Part shown: piece after piece, positions 1 through 9,122 of the stretch
Numbering within the stretch: position 1 is the stretch's first letter
Layout: each line of letters begins with the position of its first letter
NCBI GenBank assembly: GCA_018982785.1
Contig: JAHHEN010000001.1
Coordinates: 434,001 to 498,000 of the forward strand
Length of the DNA: 64,000 bases
Direction: 5' to 3'
Source: Enterococcus innesii
GTDB taxonomy: Bacteria > Bacillota > Bacilli > Lactobacillales > Enterococcaceae
Made by a program: the position numbers and the translations under genes
Notes under the pieces: model-generated
Told to the model about the DNA's origin: nothing
Database searches by the model: none
The model's input: only the letters and a program-made list of their open reading frames with translations

Positions 1-91
1 CTTCTAGCAGCGACTGTTCGTCGCCACCGGTGCCGTGGAGCAGTACCAAAACTGGTGCGTCAGCTGCTCCTTGTTGGTAGATTGCTTTCAT
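1..91 (-). CDS. mhqD: MhqD-like carboxylesterase/phospholipase, partial (N-terminus only)
   Basis: Only the first 30 or so codons lie in the window; the gene runs off the left edge. The visible residues include LVLLHGTGGDE, the oxyanion-hole strand of the alpha/beta-hydrolase phospholipase/carboxylesterase family (MhqD/YodD type). The ATG at 91 has a strong AAAGGAGG site just upstream. It is the last visible gene of the operon running from the MarR gene at 3038, and in Bacillus an MhqD-type esterase is co-regulated with ring-cleaving dioxygenases by MhqR. The name is inferred from the family motif and this context; the catalytic Ser, Asp and His are outside the window. Confidence 0.72.
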   Translation of the reverse strand, partial: MKAIYQQGAADAPVLVLLHGTGGDEQSLLE

Positions 92-104
92 CGAAGTTCC
101 TCCT

Positions 105-713
105 TTAACTTGGTCGTTTGATATCGAAAATCTCCCCAATCGTTGCGTAAGAATTTCCCGCTAGCCGGCTGACTGCTTGTAAGGCACGGGGATCGATCTT
201 GCCATCTTGATAGACATCCTCTGCAATCTGGTAGCCGACGACTTCCAACAATAAGAGATCGGCAGTGGTCTGCTGGTCTTTTTTGATGGGTACGTGTTGA
301 TGCAGAGTCGTTTCTAAGCGTACATTGGCTTCTTTCAAACCAGGCACGGCAATTGTTTTCGATGTCGTTGTCGTAAATCCAGAAACCGTCAACTCGCTTT
401 GGTCTGCGGGCAATAATGCCGCGGTTTTATTGGCCTCTTGGACATTTGTTTGATCCAAAATATGCACGACGGCTTCTTTCGTCGCCAACAGATTGCGGGC
501 GGTGTCTTTCAGTTCCCCCTCTTTGCGCTGGATAGCCAACGAGAGGATCACGGGTTCTGAGCTGACGATGTTAAAAAAACTGAATGGAGCGATGTTGACG
601 ATACCGTCGGCTGATTGCGTACTGACCACTGCCACTGGCCGTGGGATGATGGAGCCGATCAGTAGTTTATAATTTTCTCGTTGGGTCAAATCCTTGGGAT
701 CTAAATAGTGCAT
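105..713 (-). CDS. flavin reductase family protein (FMN-binding split barrel)
   Basis: About 202 residues. The opening (LIGSIIPRPVAVVSTQSADG, then NIAPFSFFN) is the characteristic N-terminus of the flavin reductase-like/FMN-binding split-barrel family, which binds FMN and often passes electrons from NAD(P)H to it. The ATG at 713 is chosen over an upstream extension because GAAAAAGGAG lies just before it. The gene sits between two dioxygenase genes and the MhqD-like esterase with gaps under 20 bases, so it belongs to the quinone-stress operon. A role in supplying reduced flavin or reducing quinones is inferred; the sequence does not show the substrate. Confidence 0.85.
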   Translation of the reverse strand: MHYLDPKDLTQRENYKLLIGSIIPRPVAVVSTQSADGIVNIAPFSFFNIVSSEPVILSLAIQRKEGELKDTARNLLATKEAVVHILDQTNVQEANKTAALLPADQSELTVSGFTTTTSKTIAVPGLKEANVRLETTLHQHVPIKKDQQTTADLLLLEVVGYQIAEDVYQDGKIDPRALQAVSRLAGNSYATIGEIFDIKRPS

Positions 714-729
714 ACAGCGTCTCCTTTTT

Positions 730-1623
730 CTAAACCGATAAATCTGGCAAGCGATCCTCGATCTCTGCACGACGACTTTCAAATTGGGCTGGCAACATCA
801 ACTGCTGTCCTAACGTTTCCAACGGTTCATCAACTAAAAAGCCCGGGGTTTCTGTTGCGATCTCAAAGACGATATTGCCCCGCTCTTGGAAATAGACGGC
901 TTTGAAATAGTTACGGTCCTTGATTTCAGTGACGCCGTATCTTTGATCGTACAAGTATTCTTGCCACTCTTTTTGCACTGCTTCCGTTGGCACGGACCAC
1001 GCGATGTGATGGACGGTGCCGACACCCCAGCGCCCTGCTGGCATTGCTTCATGGGGCACGACGATCTCATGAGCGAGGGTGCCTGCGGTATGAAGATGGG
1101 TGCTTTTCTCTGTTTTGTTAAAAATGTTCAGACCTAGATCATCTGCCAGCGTTTGAATGGTCGCTTCTGGTTGTGCCGAAAGCAAGACGGCCCCATGAAA
1201 GCCTACAATCGCTGGTGTTTCCGCCGATTCTTCGGCTTCGACTAACGCCAAAGACAGGTCATGCTGATCATGAAGTTCTAAAGTCGGCCGATCAAACAAT
1301 GTACTTTCTTGAACAGTTACTTGATGTTTCGCCAGATGATCTTGCCAATAGGCACTGCTGTCTTTTGGAATTCGAAACGCGATCGTGCCGACTTGTCCGC
1401 TTCCTACTCGCCCAGGATGGGCATTTGCCCAAGGGAAGAAGGTGATGATGGTCCCATTTTCTAACGCTTGATTGCTGTAATAAAGATGATACGTGTAGGG
1501 ATCATCAAAATTGACGGTTTGTTTGACGAGGCGCAACCCCAACACGTCGCGGTAAAAGGCAACGTTCGTTTGCGGATCGCCTACGATAGCTGAAATATGG
1601 TGGATCTGTTGAATGAGTTGCAT
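730..1623 (-). CDS. ring-cleaving dioxygenase, VOC/glyoxalase superfamily (MhqO/MhqA type)
   Basis: About 297 residues with two tandem VOC modules. The start of each module carries a metal-ligand histidine motif (IHHISAIVGD near residue 8 and VHHIAWSV in the second half), and the C-terminal region has FEIATETPGF with the acidic ligand, giving the 2-His-1-Glu Fe(II) site of extradiol dioxygenases. The likely role is opening catechol/hydroquinone-type rings or handling related thiol adducts, as in the MhqR regulon of Bacillus. The start at 1623 is supported by TAAGGAGG upstream; a longer frame reads back into the previous gene and is rejected. It is a paralogue of the next gene upstream. The exact substrate is not determinable here. 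Confidence 0.85.
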   Translation of the reverse strand: MQLIQQIHHISAIVGDPQTNVAFYRDVLGLRLVKQTVNFDDPYTYHLYYSNQALENGTIITFFPWANAHPGRVGSGQVGTIAFRIPKDSSAYWQDHLAKHQVTVQESTLFDRPTLELHDQHDLSLALVEAEESAETPAIVGFHGAVLLSAQPEATIQTLADDLGLNIFNKTEKSTHLHTAGTLAHEIVVPHEAMPAGRWGVGTVHHIAWSVPTEAVQKEWQEYLYDQRYGVTEIKDRNYFKAVYFQERGNIVFEIATETPGFLVDEPLETLGQQLMLPAQFESRRAEIEDRLPDLSV

Positions 1624-1636
1624 ACTATGTGCCTCC

Positions 1637-2599
1637 TTAGGCGCGTTTTGTATTGAAGGGTTTGATGACTCCTTCGATGTATTCACGGCGATTTTCTAAA
1701 AATGGTGCCAATGATAAGGACTCACCCAATGTTTCGTATGGTTCATCCCCCATGAACCCTGGTTCATCTGTTGCTAGTTCAAAAAGAATATGGCCGATGC
1801 GCACATACAAGGATTCAAAATAGTAGCGATCCACATAGCCGGAGTTGGCCAATCCCAAGTTATCAAAGATTTCTTGCCAAACTGCTAATGAGTCGTGGTG
1901 AGCTAAACGAAAAGCGACATGATGCACTTCGCCATCGCCTTGTTGTGCTTGCGGGCTCGTGGTATCTTCCACTAAAACGACTTGAGCGCCATTGCCGCCT
2001 TCACCGACTTCTAGCAAATAGCGATTGTCTACTTGATCAATGGTTTTGAAATCAAAAACGGATTCCAGCAGCCCTTTGAAATCTGCCAAGTAAGAAACAG
2101 ACATTTCGACAGGACCTAAGCCATAAATCGCAAATTCAGTAGGAACCGGTCCTTTTTTCCAAGGGGTACCAGCTTTCACGCCAGTATTGTGTTCATCAGA
2201 GATCAATTGATAGGCTTGCGTATCAAAATCCCAAAAGCGCAACACTTTTTTCCCAAATTCGGTGGTGATTGCTTCGTGTTTTACCTCAAATTCATCAAAG
2301 CGTGCGGCATAATAATCAAGGGCAGCATCACTGGGTACTCGGAAACTGGTGCGGGTGATCGAGTTGGTTCCTTTGCTGCCGCGAGCGGTATTGGGAAAAT
2401 CAAAGAACGTCATGGTCGTTCCCGGTGTCCCTAAATCATCCGCAAAGTAGGTATGGTACGTATAAATGTCATCTTGATTGACGGTTTTTTTCACTAAACG
2501 CATCCCTAACACATCCGTAAAGAAATGGTAATTCCGTTCCACATCACTTGTCATGGCCGTCACATGGTGTACCCCTAATAATTGATCTTGTTTTCTCAT
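1637..2599 (-). CDS. ring-cleaving dioxygenase, VOC/glyoxalase superfamily (second copy)
   Basis: 320 residues, a paralogue of the following gene with the same two-module VOC layout: VHHVTAMTSD at the start, EVHHVAFRL in the second half and LFELATDEPGF near the end. These supply the two histidines and the glutamate of an extradiol dioxygenase metal site. It is the first structural gene after the MarR repressor (10-base gap) and has GAGGAAAAG before its ATG. Two adjacent dioxygenases plus an esterase and a flavin reductase match the content of the methylhydroquinone/catechol resistance regulon controlled by MhqR; the operon function is inferred from that match. Confidence 0.86.
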   Translation of the reverse strand: MRKQDQLLGVHHVTAMTSDVERNYHFFTDVLGMRLVKKTVNQDDIYTYHTYFADDLGTPGTTMTFFDFPNTARGSKGTNSITRTSFRVPSDAALDYYAARFDEFEVKHEAITTEFGKKVLRFWDFDTQAYQLISDEHNTGVKAGTPWKKGPVPTEFAIYGLGPVEMSVSYLADFKGLLESVFDFKTIDQVDNRYLLEVGEGGNGAQVVLVEDTTSPQAQQGDGEVHHVAFRLAHHDSLAVWQEIFDNLGLANSGYVDRYYFESLYVRIGHILFELATDEPGFMGDEPYETLGESLSLAPFLENRREYIEGVIKPFNTKRA

Positions 2600-2609
2600 T
2601 TTCTTTTCC

Positions 2610-3038
2610 TCATTTCTGATCGTAAGTTATTTTTCGTAAAATTGTTTTTAATTGTTGCAATTCTTCACTGCTGAGTTCGGAAAAACTCGCCGCAATCTTT
2701 TGTGCATGACTGGGAAAAATTTTCTCCATCAATGCCCTGCCTGCTTCCGTAATACTGACGTAAGTTACCCGTTGATCTTCTTGGCTAGGTTCCCGGCGCA
2801 CGCAGCCTTTTTTGACTAATTGATCGACTACATAGGTTGTCGAGCTGCTGGCGATCAAAATTTTTTCCTTGATGGCTTGCGTCGTATGGGTGCCTTTATG
2901 GTAAAGCAATTCCAGTACAGAAAACTCTGTAATATTTAAGCCATAACAACGAACATCTTTTTTTGCCACTTGTTCCAAACGACTCGCCGTACGCAGCAAA
3001 CCGATGTACGCTTTGAGCGCTTCTTCTTGATGCGCCAT
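2610..3038 (-). CDS. mhqR: MarR-family repressor, MhqR-like
   Basis: About 142 residues, normal for MarR. The winged helix-turn-helix includes the stretch around LNITEFSVLELLYHKG and SSSTTYVVDQLVKKG, followed by a wing (EDQRVTYVSITEAG). This closely resembles the quinone-sensing repressor MhqR (YkvE) from memory of its sequence. ATG 3038 is preferred to a GTG nine bases upstream because GAGGTGAGG is placed correctly for the ATG. It leads an operon of two dioxygenases, a flavin reductase and an MhqD-like esterase, so it probably represses its own operon and is inactivated by quinones or electrophiles. A single palindrome overlaps the promoter (see 3071-3099). It has few cysteines, so direct thiol sensing is not obvious. 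Confidence 0.85.
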   Translation of the reverse strand: MAHQEEALKAYIGLLRTASRLEQVAKKDVRCYGLNITEFSVLELLYHKGTHTTQAIKEKILIASSSTTYVVDQLVKKGCVRREPSQEDQRVTYVSITEAGRALMEKIFPSHAQKIAASFSELSSEELQQLKTILRKITYDQK

Positions 3039-3070
3039 TTTCCTCACCTCTTTATTTCGAATTCGAGATA

Positions 3071-3099
3071 ATCATAACTTACTTTTTGTAAGTTGTAAA
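3071..3099 (-). promoter_or_regulatory. mhqR operon promoter with operator palindrome in the spacer
   Basis: On the minus strand a -35 TTTACA (3099-3094) and a -10 TATGAT (3076-3071) are separated by exactly 17 bases. The spacer contains a perfect inverted repeat, AACTTAC-5-GTAAGTT (3076-3082 and 3088-3094), that also touches both hexamers. A repressor bound there would block RNA polymerase directly, as expected for MarR-type autorepression. The sequence elements are seen; assigning MhqR as the binder is inference. Confidence 0.72.
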
Positions 3100-3261
3100 A
3101 AGATATGCTTTGGTTATCCCTCCTATGATCAAGGAATACATTCTGCAAACTTGCAAACTGCTTGAATGCTCAAAAAACGGCCACTCCTTGATTAGGATTA
3201 GACCGTCGTTTTATAGGGAAAATAGATGATGTATCATTTTGTTAATGGCGATTTTGATTTT

Positions 3262-4514
3262 TTAGTTTATTTGCTTATCAACAGAAAGATCACTCTCTTT
3301 TAAAAATCTGCGTACTTCTTCCAAAAATTGTTTGCTGCTACCACTACCTAACTGAGTGTTCATTGCCGTATAGGTGACTCGTTCAAAATCTTTTTCTTCA
3401 GGGAGGTATTTTATCGCTCCGTTTACCATCGATGCAATAAAGACTGTTTGAACATTTACAAGCTCACGCAGCTTCTCTCCAAACAAGCTATTCACCTCGG
3501 GTTGAATGCCTAGTAAAACTATCGAACCAAATGATACGCCAGCTATTGTCAACTCTTGTTGTCTTCCTGTTTTAGAAAAATCGAAGTGCTTTGTCGGTTT
3601 AAGTTCTTTTGTGGGAATCGGCATTACTTTTTCTTCCAAGAAAACTTTTTTTCGTAAATAGAGATTGCCTTTATAGGAAGAAATATTGGATTGGGTTTTA
3701 CTAATGAACTGCAAATTTCTTCATAGAGTCTATCCCCTTGTGTTTCAACCAATTTAAAACCAGCTTCATGCAGATCGTTTCGCTTCAGACATTCTTCAGA
3801 AACAATATCCTCACAAGATTTTTCTAAGGGCCGCTGATCTCCAGCAGCACCCAAAATAAAAATTGCTGTCTGAGTCACTGTTTCCTCTAATTTTCGACAA
3901 GTATAACCGATAAGATCCGAACTGACTGCCTTACCCCCTTGCTCCAAATAGGAATCTGCCATTACGGAAGGAGGCAAATCACCAGTGAAAAGAACACAAA
4001 GAAGATGATTGGTTTTTATCTCATAAATTTTCAATATTCGTATGTCATGATTCGAATATTCGAGATCGTTTCTTCCTAACCACCAGCCAAAAGGTGTCTC
4101 GATATTGCGGGAACAGTTCAGGCTCGTTGTAACAGAATCTACACTAATCGCAAGACTTGTAACTCTTTCTAATGCTCTAGAAACACTCAACTGTACAGCT
4201 TCTTTTACTTTTTTGATAAAGCTAGGATATGACTTATCAAGATGAGGTGCCGAAAAAGTGTGCGTGACTGTAATCCATATATTCCCTATTGGAATATTAA
4301 ATTCTTTAGAAACGCTTGCTTTCAAGTCATAAACCATCGAATCAGTCAATGAGGTAAGTTCAAGTGAAAGAAGCAAAAATTTTGTTTTTGCATGTAAAAA
4401 AAGAGCTCGGATATAAAGCGGATCATGTTGGCAAACAAACTCTTTGATTGGAAAATCTTGTGTTCGTAGTTTAATTTGTGCTTTCCCAACTCCGCCATGC
4501 AGAGACTCACTCAT
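3262..4514 (-). pseudogene. neutral/alkaline ceramidase-like protein, second copy, one frameshift
   Basis: Two overlapping reading frames (4514-3624 and then 3714-3262) form one gene. Joined by adding one base in the A7 run at 3652-3646 they give about 417 residues, matching the 413-residue neighbour upstream. The N-terminal part has TVTHTFSAPH in place of the ceramidase ATHxHS metal motif and GAAGDQRPLEK in place of the GxxGDxSP-type loop; the C-terminal part (GIQPEVNSLFGEKL, then IASMVNGAIKYLPEEKD) aligns with the neighbour's C-terminal half. The start overlaps the upstream stop by 8 bases, suggesting translational coupling. The metal-site positions look partly degenerate, so this copy might be non-catalytic. 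The break occurs on A AAA AAG, a -1 slippery heptamer, but most likely reflects an undercalled homopolymer. Confidence 0.68.
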
Positions 4515-5748
4515 TGCCTCGCTCCTCTAATAGTTGACTGTTAAGTAACGATGCGCTTTGGATCATCTTTATAATAATTTTTTCTGGCTCACCTGACGGT
4601 ACTGGATTACCAATTGTTTCAAATGAAAGACCATACTCTTCTTTGGGTAAAAAATAGTAATGAAACCCATTGGTATATCCAGCCACGATTCCTAAGCAGC
4701 CGTGAGTAGCACTTGCTTTTTTTAGCTGAATGCCAAAAGCCGAACCTAACTCACCAGGAAAACTATATATTTGGAGCTCTCCTAATTGATAGACACCGAA
4801 TTCAAGTTGCTGGTAAAAATGATCCACCTGTAAAATCTCTTGGCATTTATTGATTAACCCAGGATTTTTGAGCGGCGAATCACTGTCTAAAAAGTGTTGT
4901 ACTTCTTGATGAGTATCTACCATATCATTATAAATCGTATGACTAAGAGTCTGATAAGCAATTCGATCAATGGATAAAGGATGAACTTGCCTGATCTGAC
5001 TGATCCGATCAGCCAAAGCTTCTGCAACTCGTTCTAATTCTGTAAAATCATCCCCTTGTCGTTGATGCCGATTGCTGGAATCCGCGGCTGCTCCAATTAG
5101 CATCAATGGATAAATTCCCCACTCTTTTTCCAAGCGACTACAAATATTTCCTGCTAATTCACTAGTTAATAAATTATTTTTAGCACTTAATACAGTTGAA
5201 TGAACCGCTATGTTTACGATAACACCGGCGGCTTTTCCCTCCGAATTATTAAATGTAATAACTGTCACTTCGTTATCTGCTAGCGCTCCTGGATGATTAC
5301 GATTTCCATAATAACCCACAATAATATCACTGCCATATGCCGCTGTTGCTGGTTGCAGAGACTCAAAACATTGCTGACATACTAGAAGCAACTGATTCAT
5401 AACAAACTCATAATAATCAGGTTCAAAAATACCTGAGTGCCAGTGCTTATGGTAACTCATAATTGATGAATGATTATGAGTAGCACTCATCATAATCAGA
5501 TCACGATCAATGCCGTATGCTTTTGAAAGTCGTGACTTTGCATCCGCCACCATCTCGTCCTCTAGCTCCAGGAAATCAAGAGAGACTAGAAAAATCTTCT
5601 TATCGTCTACTTCAATCAATAAACCATTACAAAAAATGTCATCATGAATCCCTTCTGCTGGAGAATTACGGAAAGGAGTCTTATAACCAATTAAATAAAA
5701 CTCCTTATTATACGGGCTTAAACAGACACGCCCACGTCCAACTTTCAT
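4507..5748 (-). CDS. neutral/alkaline ceramidase-like hydrolase
   Basis: About 413 residues resembling the N-terminal catalytic domain of the neutral ceramidase family, Zn-dependent amidases that cleave N-acyl bonds. Family-like motifs in order are SATHNHSS (metal-binding histidines, around residue 90), VNIAVHSTVLS (around 190), LTSELAGNICSRLEKEW, IGAAADSSNRHQRQGD (around 220) and a SFPGELGS-type loop near the C-terminus. There is no signal peptide, so unlike secreted ceramidases it should be cytoplasmic. ATG 5748 follows GAGAGGG. It lies directly after a PTS EIIC gene and is followed by a paralogue, which suggests an imported, phosphorylated amide- or ester-bearing sugar conjugate rather than a lipid as substrate. 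That is inference. Confidence 0.7.
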   Translation of the reverse strand: MKVGRGRVCLSPYNKEFYLIGYKTPFRNSPAEGIHDDIFCNGLLIEVDDKKIFLVSLDFLELEDEMVADAKSRLSKAYGIDRDLIMMSATHNHSSIMSYHKHWHSGIFEPDYYEFVMNQLLLVCQQCFESLQPATAAYGSDIIVGYYGNRNHPGALADNEVTVITFNNSEGKAAGVIVNIAVHSTVLSAKNNLLTSELAGNICSRLEKEWGIYPLMLIGAAADSSNRHQRQGDDFTELERVAEALADRISQIRQVHPLSIDRIAYQTLSHTIYNDMVDTHQEVQHFLDSDSPLKNPGLINKCQEILQVDHFYQQLEFGVYQLGELQIYSFPGELGSAFGIQLKKASATHGCLGIVAGYTNGFHYYFLPKEEYGLSFETIGNPVPSGEPEKIIIKMIQSASLLNSQLLEERGNE

Positions 5749-5805
5749 AGACTTCCCTCTCTTCAACTATAATTTTGACAAACGAATATCTGTCATTTAC
5801 CCTAT

Positions 5806-7085
5806 TTAAGCAGACACAGTAGCTTCTTTTGCCTCTAATTCTTTTTCTTTTTGAAGCAATTGATTGTCATAAACTTTAGCAAATGGATACAAAATCGCAA
5901 TATTAATGAGAACTAGTACAATTTGCAGGATACCAATCTGCCAATTTCCTTGTAGAATCCCCCACAGACCACGAGGAACTTGTTGAGGTACTTGGACGCC
6001 AGTTAAAGCAGGAACAATTCCAACAACCATCGTAAAATATTGAATGCAGGCATTGAACAAGGGAATAATTACTGCAACTGGCAAAAACAATGTCACATTT
6101 AAAACAGTTGGTATCCCATAATTCACTGGCTCAGCAATGTTGAAAATAGCCGCTGGTAAAGCAATTTTTGAGACAGCCTTCAATTGCTTAGATTTGGCAA
6201 ATAGTAAGAACGTCAAGGTTACTGCCAGTGCAGGCCCACCAATCGCAGTCATAAAGGCACTACCTACAAATGTCGTCACTTGTTCCCCGGCAGCAATCTG
6301 CTCTAATCGTTGAGCGTCTAATCCTAACCAAATCGGTAGCATAATAGCGCCAACAACGTTAAATCCATGAATCCCAAACCACCAAAGGATTTGAATCAGT
6401 ACATAAGCAATCAAAAATGCACCAAATGAGCCACCCAATCCCAATAAAGGTCTTTGTAATGCCGTATAAATCAAACTATGGACATCTCCAAAAGAAGTAC
6501 GGCTAAATACAAAAGCAACGATCAACATAATGAATGAAATCAAGATGGCAGGAATAAGGCTAGAGAAGCTTTTTTCAACAAACGGCGGCACCCCATCAGG
6601 CATACGTATAATCCAATTTTTCCGAACAATAAATCGATAAAGTCGAGTGACAGAAATAGCCACTAATATTGCTACAAACAAGCCTCGACTGCCTAAGTTA
6701 GTAAAATCATAAGATAAAGCACCTTCTGTTTCAGTCAATGGCGTCAAAATGAAGAAAGAAACCATCGAAAGAACGCCCACCGAAACGCCATCTAGTTTTT
6801 CGCTTTGTGCATAACTGTATGCAATAAAGAATGTCGTATAAATTGAAATAATAGCAAAAGTGATATTATAAGGAATCATCAACGTACTTTGAATGTTTAT
6901 TTCTTGCAGAAACGCTTTATAGGATTCAATCGGAAAGTTCGCCAATAGAAAAAACAGAGATCCTAAAATTGTCAGCGGTGTGACCCGAGCTAGTCCTGCA
7001 GCTACGGCACTCAAATCTTTTTGACTAGATATTTTTCCAGATAATGGTTGTAAATATTTTCTAGTAGTTCCGTAAACTTTTTCAT
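5806..7085 (-). pseudogene. PTS sugar transporter EIIC, lactose/cellobiose family, frameshift near N-terminus
   Basis: A polytopic membrane permease of about 426 residues if repaired. The ATG at 7085 has a GGAGGAAAA site and encodes MKKFTELLE; adding one base in the T4 run at 7057-7060 (A4 in the mRNA) continues it into the canonical KYLQPLSGKISSQKDL and then the main frame from 7014. Typical EIIC signatures follow: MPDGVPPFVEKSFSSLIP, WWFGIHGFNVVG and FNIAEPVNYGIP. It translocates a sugar while an EIIB phosphorylates it; no EIIA or EIIB is encoded nearby. It starts one base after the amidohydrolase stop, so they form one operon with the ceramidase-like genes. Confidence 0.78.
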
Positions 7086-7086
7086 G

Positions 7087-8122
7087 TTATTTTCCTCCAG
7101 TTAGATTTAGTTTGTACAAGCTGTTTGCAGTTTCAAATAGCAACTCTTTTTTCTCTTTTTCTGTGATCTCCAACCCACCAATAAAAGAAACACCTTCTGT
7201 AAACCAGCTGCTCTTGACGGGGTAAGAAGAACCATAAATAATTTTGTCCGTACCAATTTCTTTGACAGCAGCCTCAAGCTGTATTTTCCCCCAAGGTTGA
7301 GCATGAGACATTTCTAAAAAGATGTGTCTGCGGAAACGATTCTTAAACTGAGTCGCTCGATCATCAAAACGGCCATTGCCACTATCTTGAGGAAACAATG
7401 CATTTAAATAATTGCTGATCTGCCCCCCATCATTGAATGAATAAATGTTAATTCAGGCAATTCCTCGAACATCCCGCTGAATATTTCTCTACCAATTGCA
7501 GTCAGCTGATCAATATTGCGGCCTAGCGTTCGTCTTAAATTGTCATATTGATAGATTGACTGGTAGTCCACTGGAACCGGAGTATGGTGGACATAGACTG
7601 GAATTTTCATCTCATTTATTTTTTAAAAAAAGGCCTGAACTGTTGATCGTCTAAATAATAGTTCCCATAATGTGCAGATAGCTGAATACCGGTTAGTCCT
7701 AGCTCTACAATTGCTCGTTCCAACTCAAAAATTGTTTCCTCATCGGCATAGGGAGGAACCACTGCCAATCCTCTTAGTTTTCCACGACTTTGTTTGATAT
7801 GGTCCGCCATTTCATCATTAATTAATTTACATAATTCTAACGGAAGCCACTCTTGGCATCCAGGTAATTTTAGCAGTCCGACATCAATTCCATGGTGACT
7901 CATATCAGATAATTGCTGCTCTAGTTTATAATCAGTATCAGTGTAGTTTAAGCTTGGATAGCCCATCGGTCGTTCAACGATCATACTCGTTCTTTCAGCT
8001 TGTTCTTCTACGTGAATGCTCGTTCCGAATTTTTGGGGTATAGAGCGAAGAAATTCATTTCGGATCTTTTTATCTGAAAAAATTTTTTGCGGAAGCCAGT
8101 ACATATTTGCATCAATAATCAT
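7087..8122 (-). pseudogene. amidohydrolase (Amidohydrolase_2 / TIM-barrel family), two frameshifts
   Basis: Three consecutive fragments (8122-7616, 7610-7404, 7398-7087) read as one protein of about 345 residues when one base is added in the T6 run at 7619-7624 and one in the C6 run at 7423-7428. The repaired joins read FFKKINEMKIPVYVHHT and SMMGGQISNYLNALF. The family call rests on the N-terminal DAN motif, the central VYVHHTPVP and FIHSMMGG strands, and GTDKIIYGSSYPV near the end, which resemble the ACMSD/2-pyrone dicarboxylate hydrolase-like barrel. A canonical HxH at the N-terminus is not obvious (DANMYW), so metal use is uncertain. It is the first gene of the operon divergent from the LysR gene. 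Confidence 0.66.
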
Positions 8123-8186
8123 TTCTTTACCTGCTTTCTCATTTTATGTAACCGCTTATCTACTTGTTATTATGAAGATTTTGCTA

Positions 8187-8215
8187 TTGACAAGCAATTC
8201 CATTTAGGCTACTTT
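8187..8215 (+). promoter_or_regulatory. probable promoter of the LysR gene
   Basis: TTGACA at 8187-8192 and a weak -10 TACTTT at 8210-8215, 17 bases apart, precede the LysR start by about 40 bases. The 130-base gap is shared with the divergent amidohydrolase operon, the usual place for LysR binding sites. The hexamers are seen; activity is inferred. Confidence 0.45.
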
Positions 8216-8253
8216 TATGACGAAACGGAATAAATAAAAGGAGTCCCTCATTG

Positions 8254-9122
8254 ATGGATACCCAAATAATTAGTGATTTTATCACATTAACTAAATACAA
8301 AAACTATAGTCTTGCCGCAGAAGAATGCTACATATCTCAATCTACTTTATCCAAACGAATAAAACGCTTGGAACATCAGCTAGGTGTACCACTTTTTGAA
8401 CGTACAACCAAAAGTGTTGAATTAAGTGAATACGGAGAAGTTTTTAAACCATACGCAGAAAAAATGCTTTCCCTAGAAAATGAGTGCTTCCAAGAACTTC
8501 ATTCGATGTTACCAAAAAACCAAAATACTTTAATCATTGGTGCCATTCCGTCTTTAGCAAAATATCATCTAACAGATTTAATTACTAAGTTCATATTGCA
8601 GTCAAAAGTTGACGTGCATGTTATCACCGACCCTCTGAAAAACTTGAGCTTTCGTTAAAAGAAGGTCGCTGTGATGCAGCATTTATTCGCGATGTGTATG
8701 ATCCTACTCAAATCTTTAATAAACAACAGATTACAACAGATCAATTGATGGCGGTCGTACCGAATAGTCATAGATATGCTAATAAAGCACAGATAACCAT
8801 CAAGGAGCTTCAAAACGAACACTTTGTCTTACTTCCGGAAGGGTCACGACCATATAATACTGTCATTGACCTATGTGCAGAAAATAACTTCTCTCCTAAA
8901 ATCGTTTTTACAGATTCAAAGATATCAAACATTATTGATTTTGTTTCAAACGGCTTGGGAATTTCTTTATTGATGAATAAAAATATTACCGAAGGCTATA
9001 AAGAAACAGTCACTGTTATTCCACTTTCTCCTGCCATCTCTCAGTCAGTCGATCTTTATGGTAAAAAGCCAAGAGAAAAGCCTAGCACAACAAAAACTGC
9101 TTTCTTTTGTAAAAAAATTTGA
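8254..9122 (+). pseudogene. LysR-family transcriptional regulator, one frameshift
   Basis: The N-terminal winged helix (SLAAEECYISQSTLSKRIKR, residues about 18-37) is in one frame ending at 8658; the co-inducer domain continues in another frame from about 8640. Adding a base in the A5 run at 8638-8642 joins them as PLKKLELSLKEGRCDAAFIRD, giving a normal 289-residue LysR protein. ATG 8254 is preferred, with a TTG immediately before it as an alternative; both share AAAAGGAG. It is divergent from the amidohydrolase-EIIC-ceramidase-like operon and most likely controls it in response to the imported compound. Confidence 0.78.

Noticed and set aside
834-1070. Overlapping ORFs on other frames throughout the window (for example 834-1070, 10914-11168, 44011-44652, 53163-53495)
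   Set aside because: They lie antisense or out of frame within strongly supported genes, have no matching ribosome sites and resemble no family.
3148-3215. Hairpin AAAACGGCC / GACCGTCGTTTT as a terminator before the ceramidase-like genes' end
   Set aside because: The stem is bulged and weak, without a clear T-run on the relevant strand.
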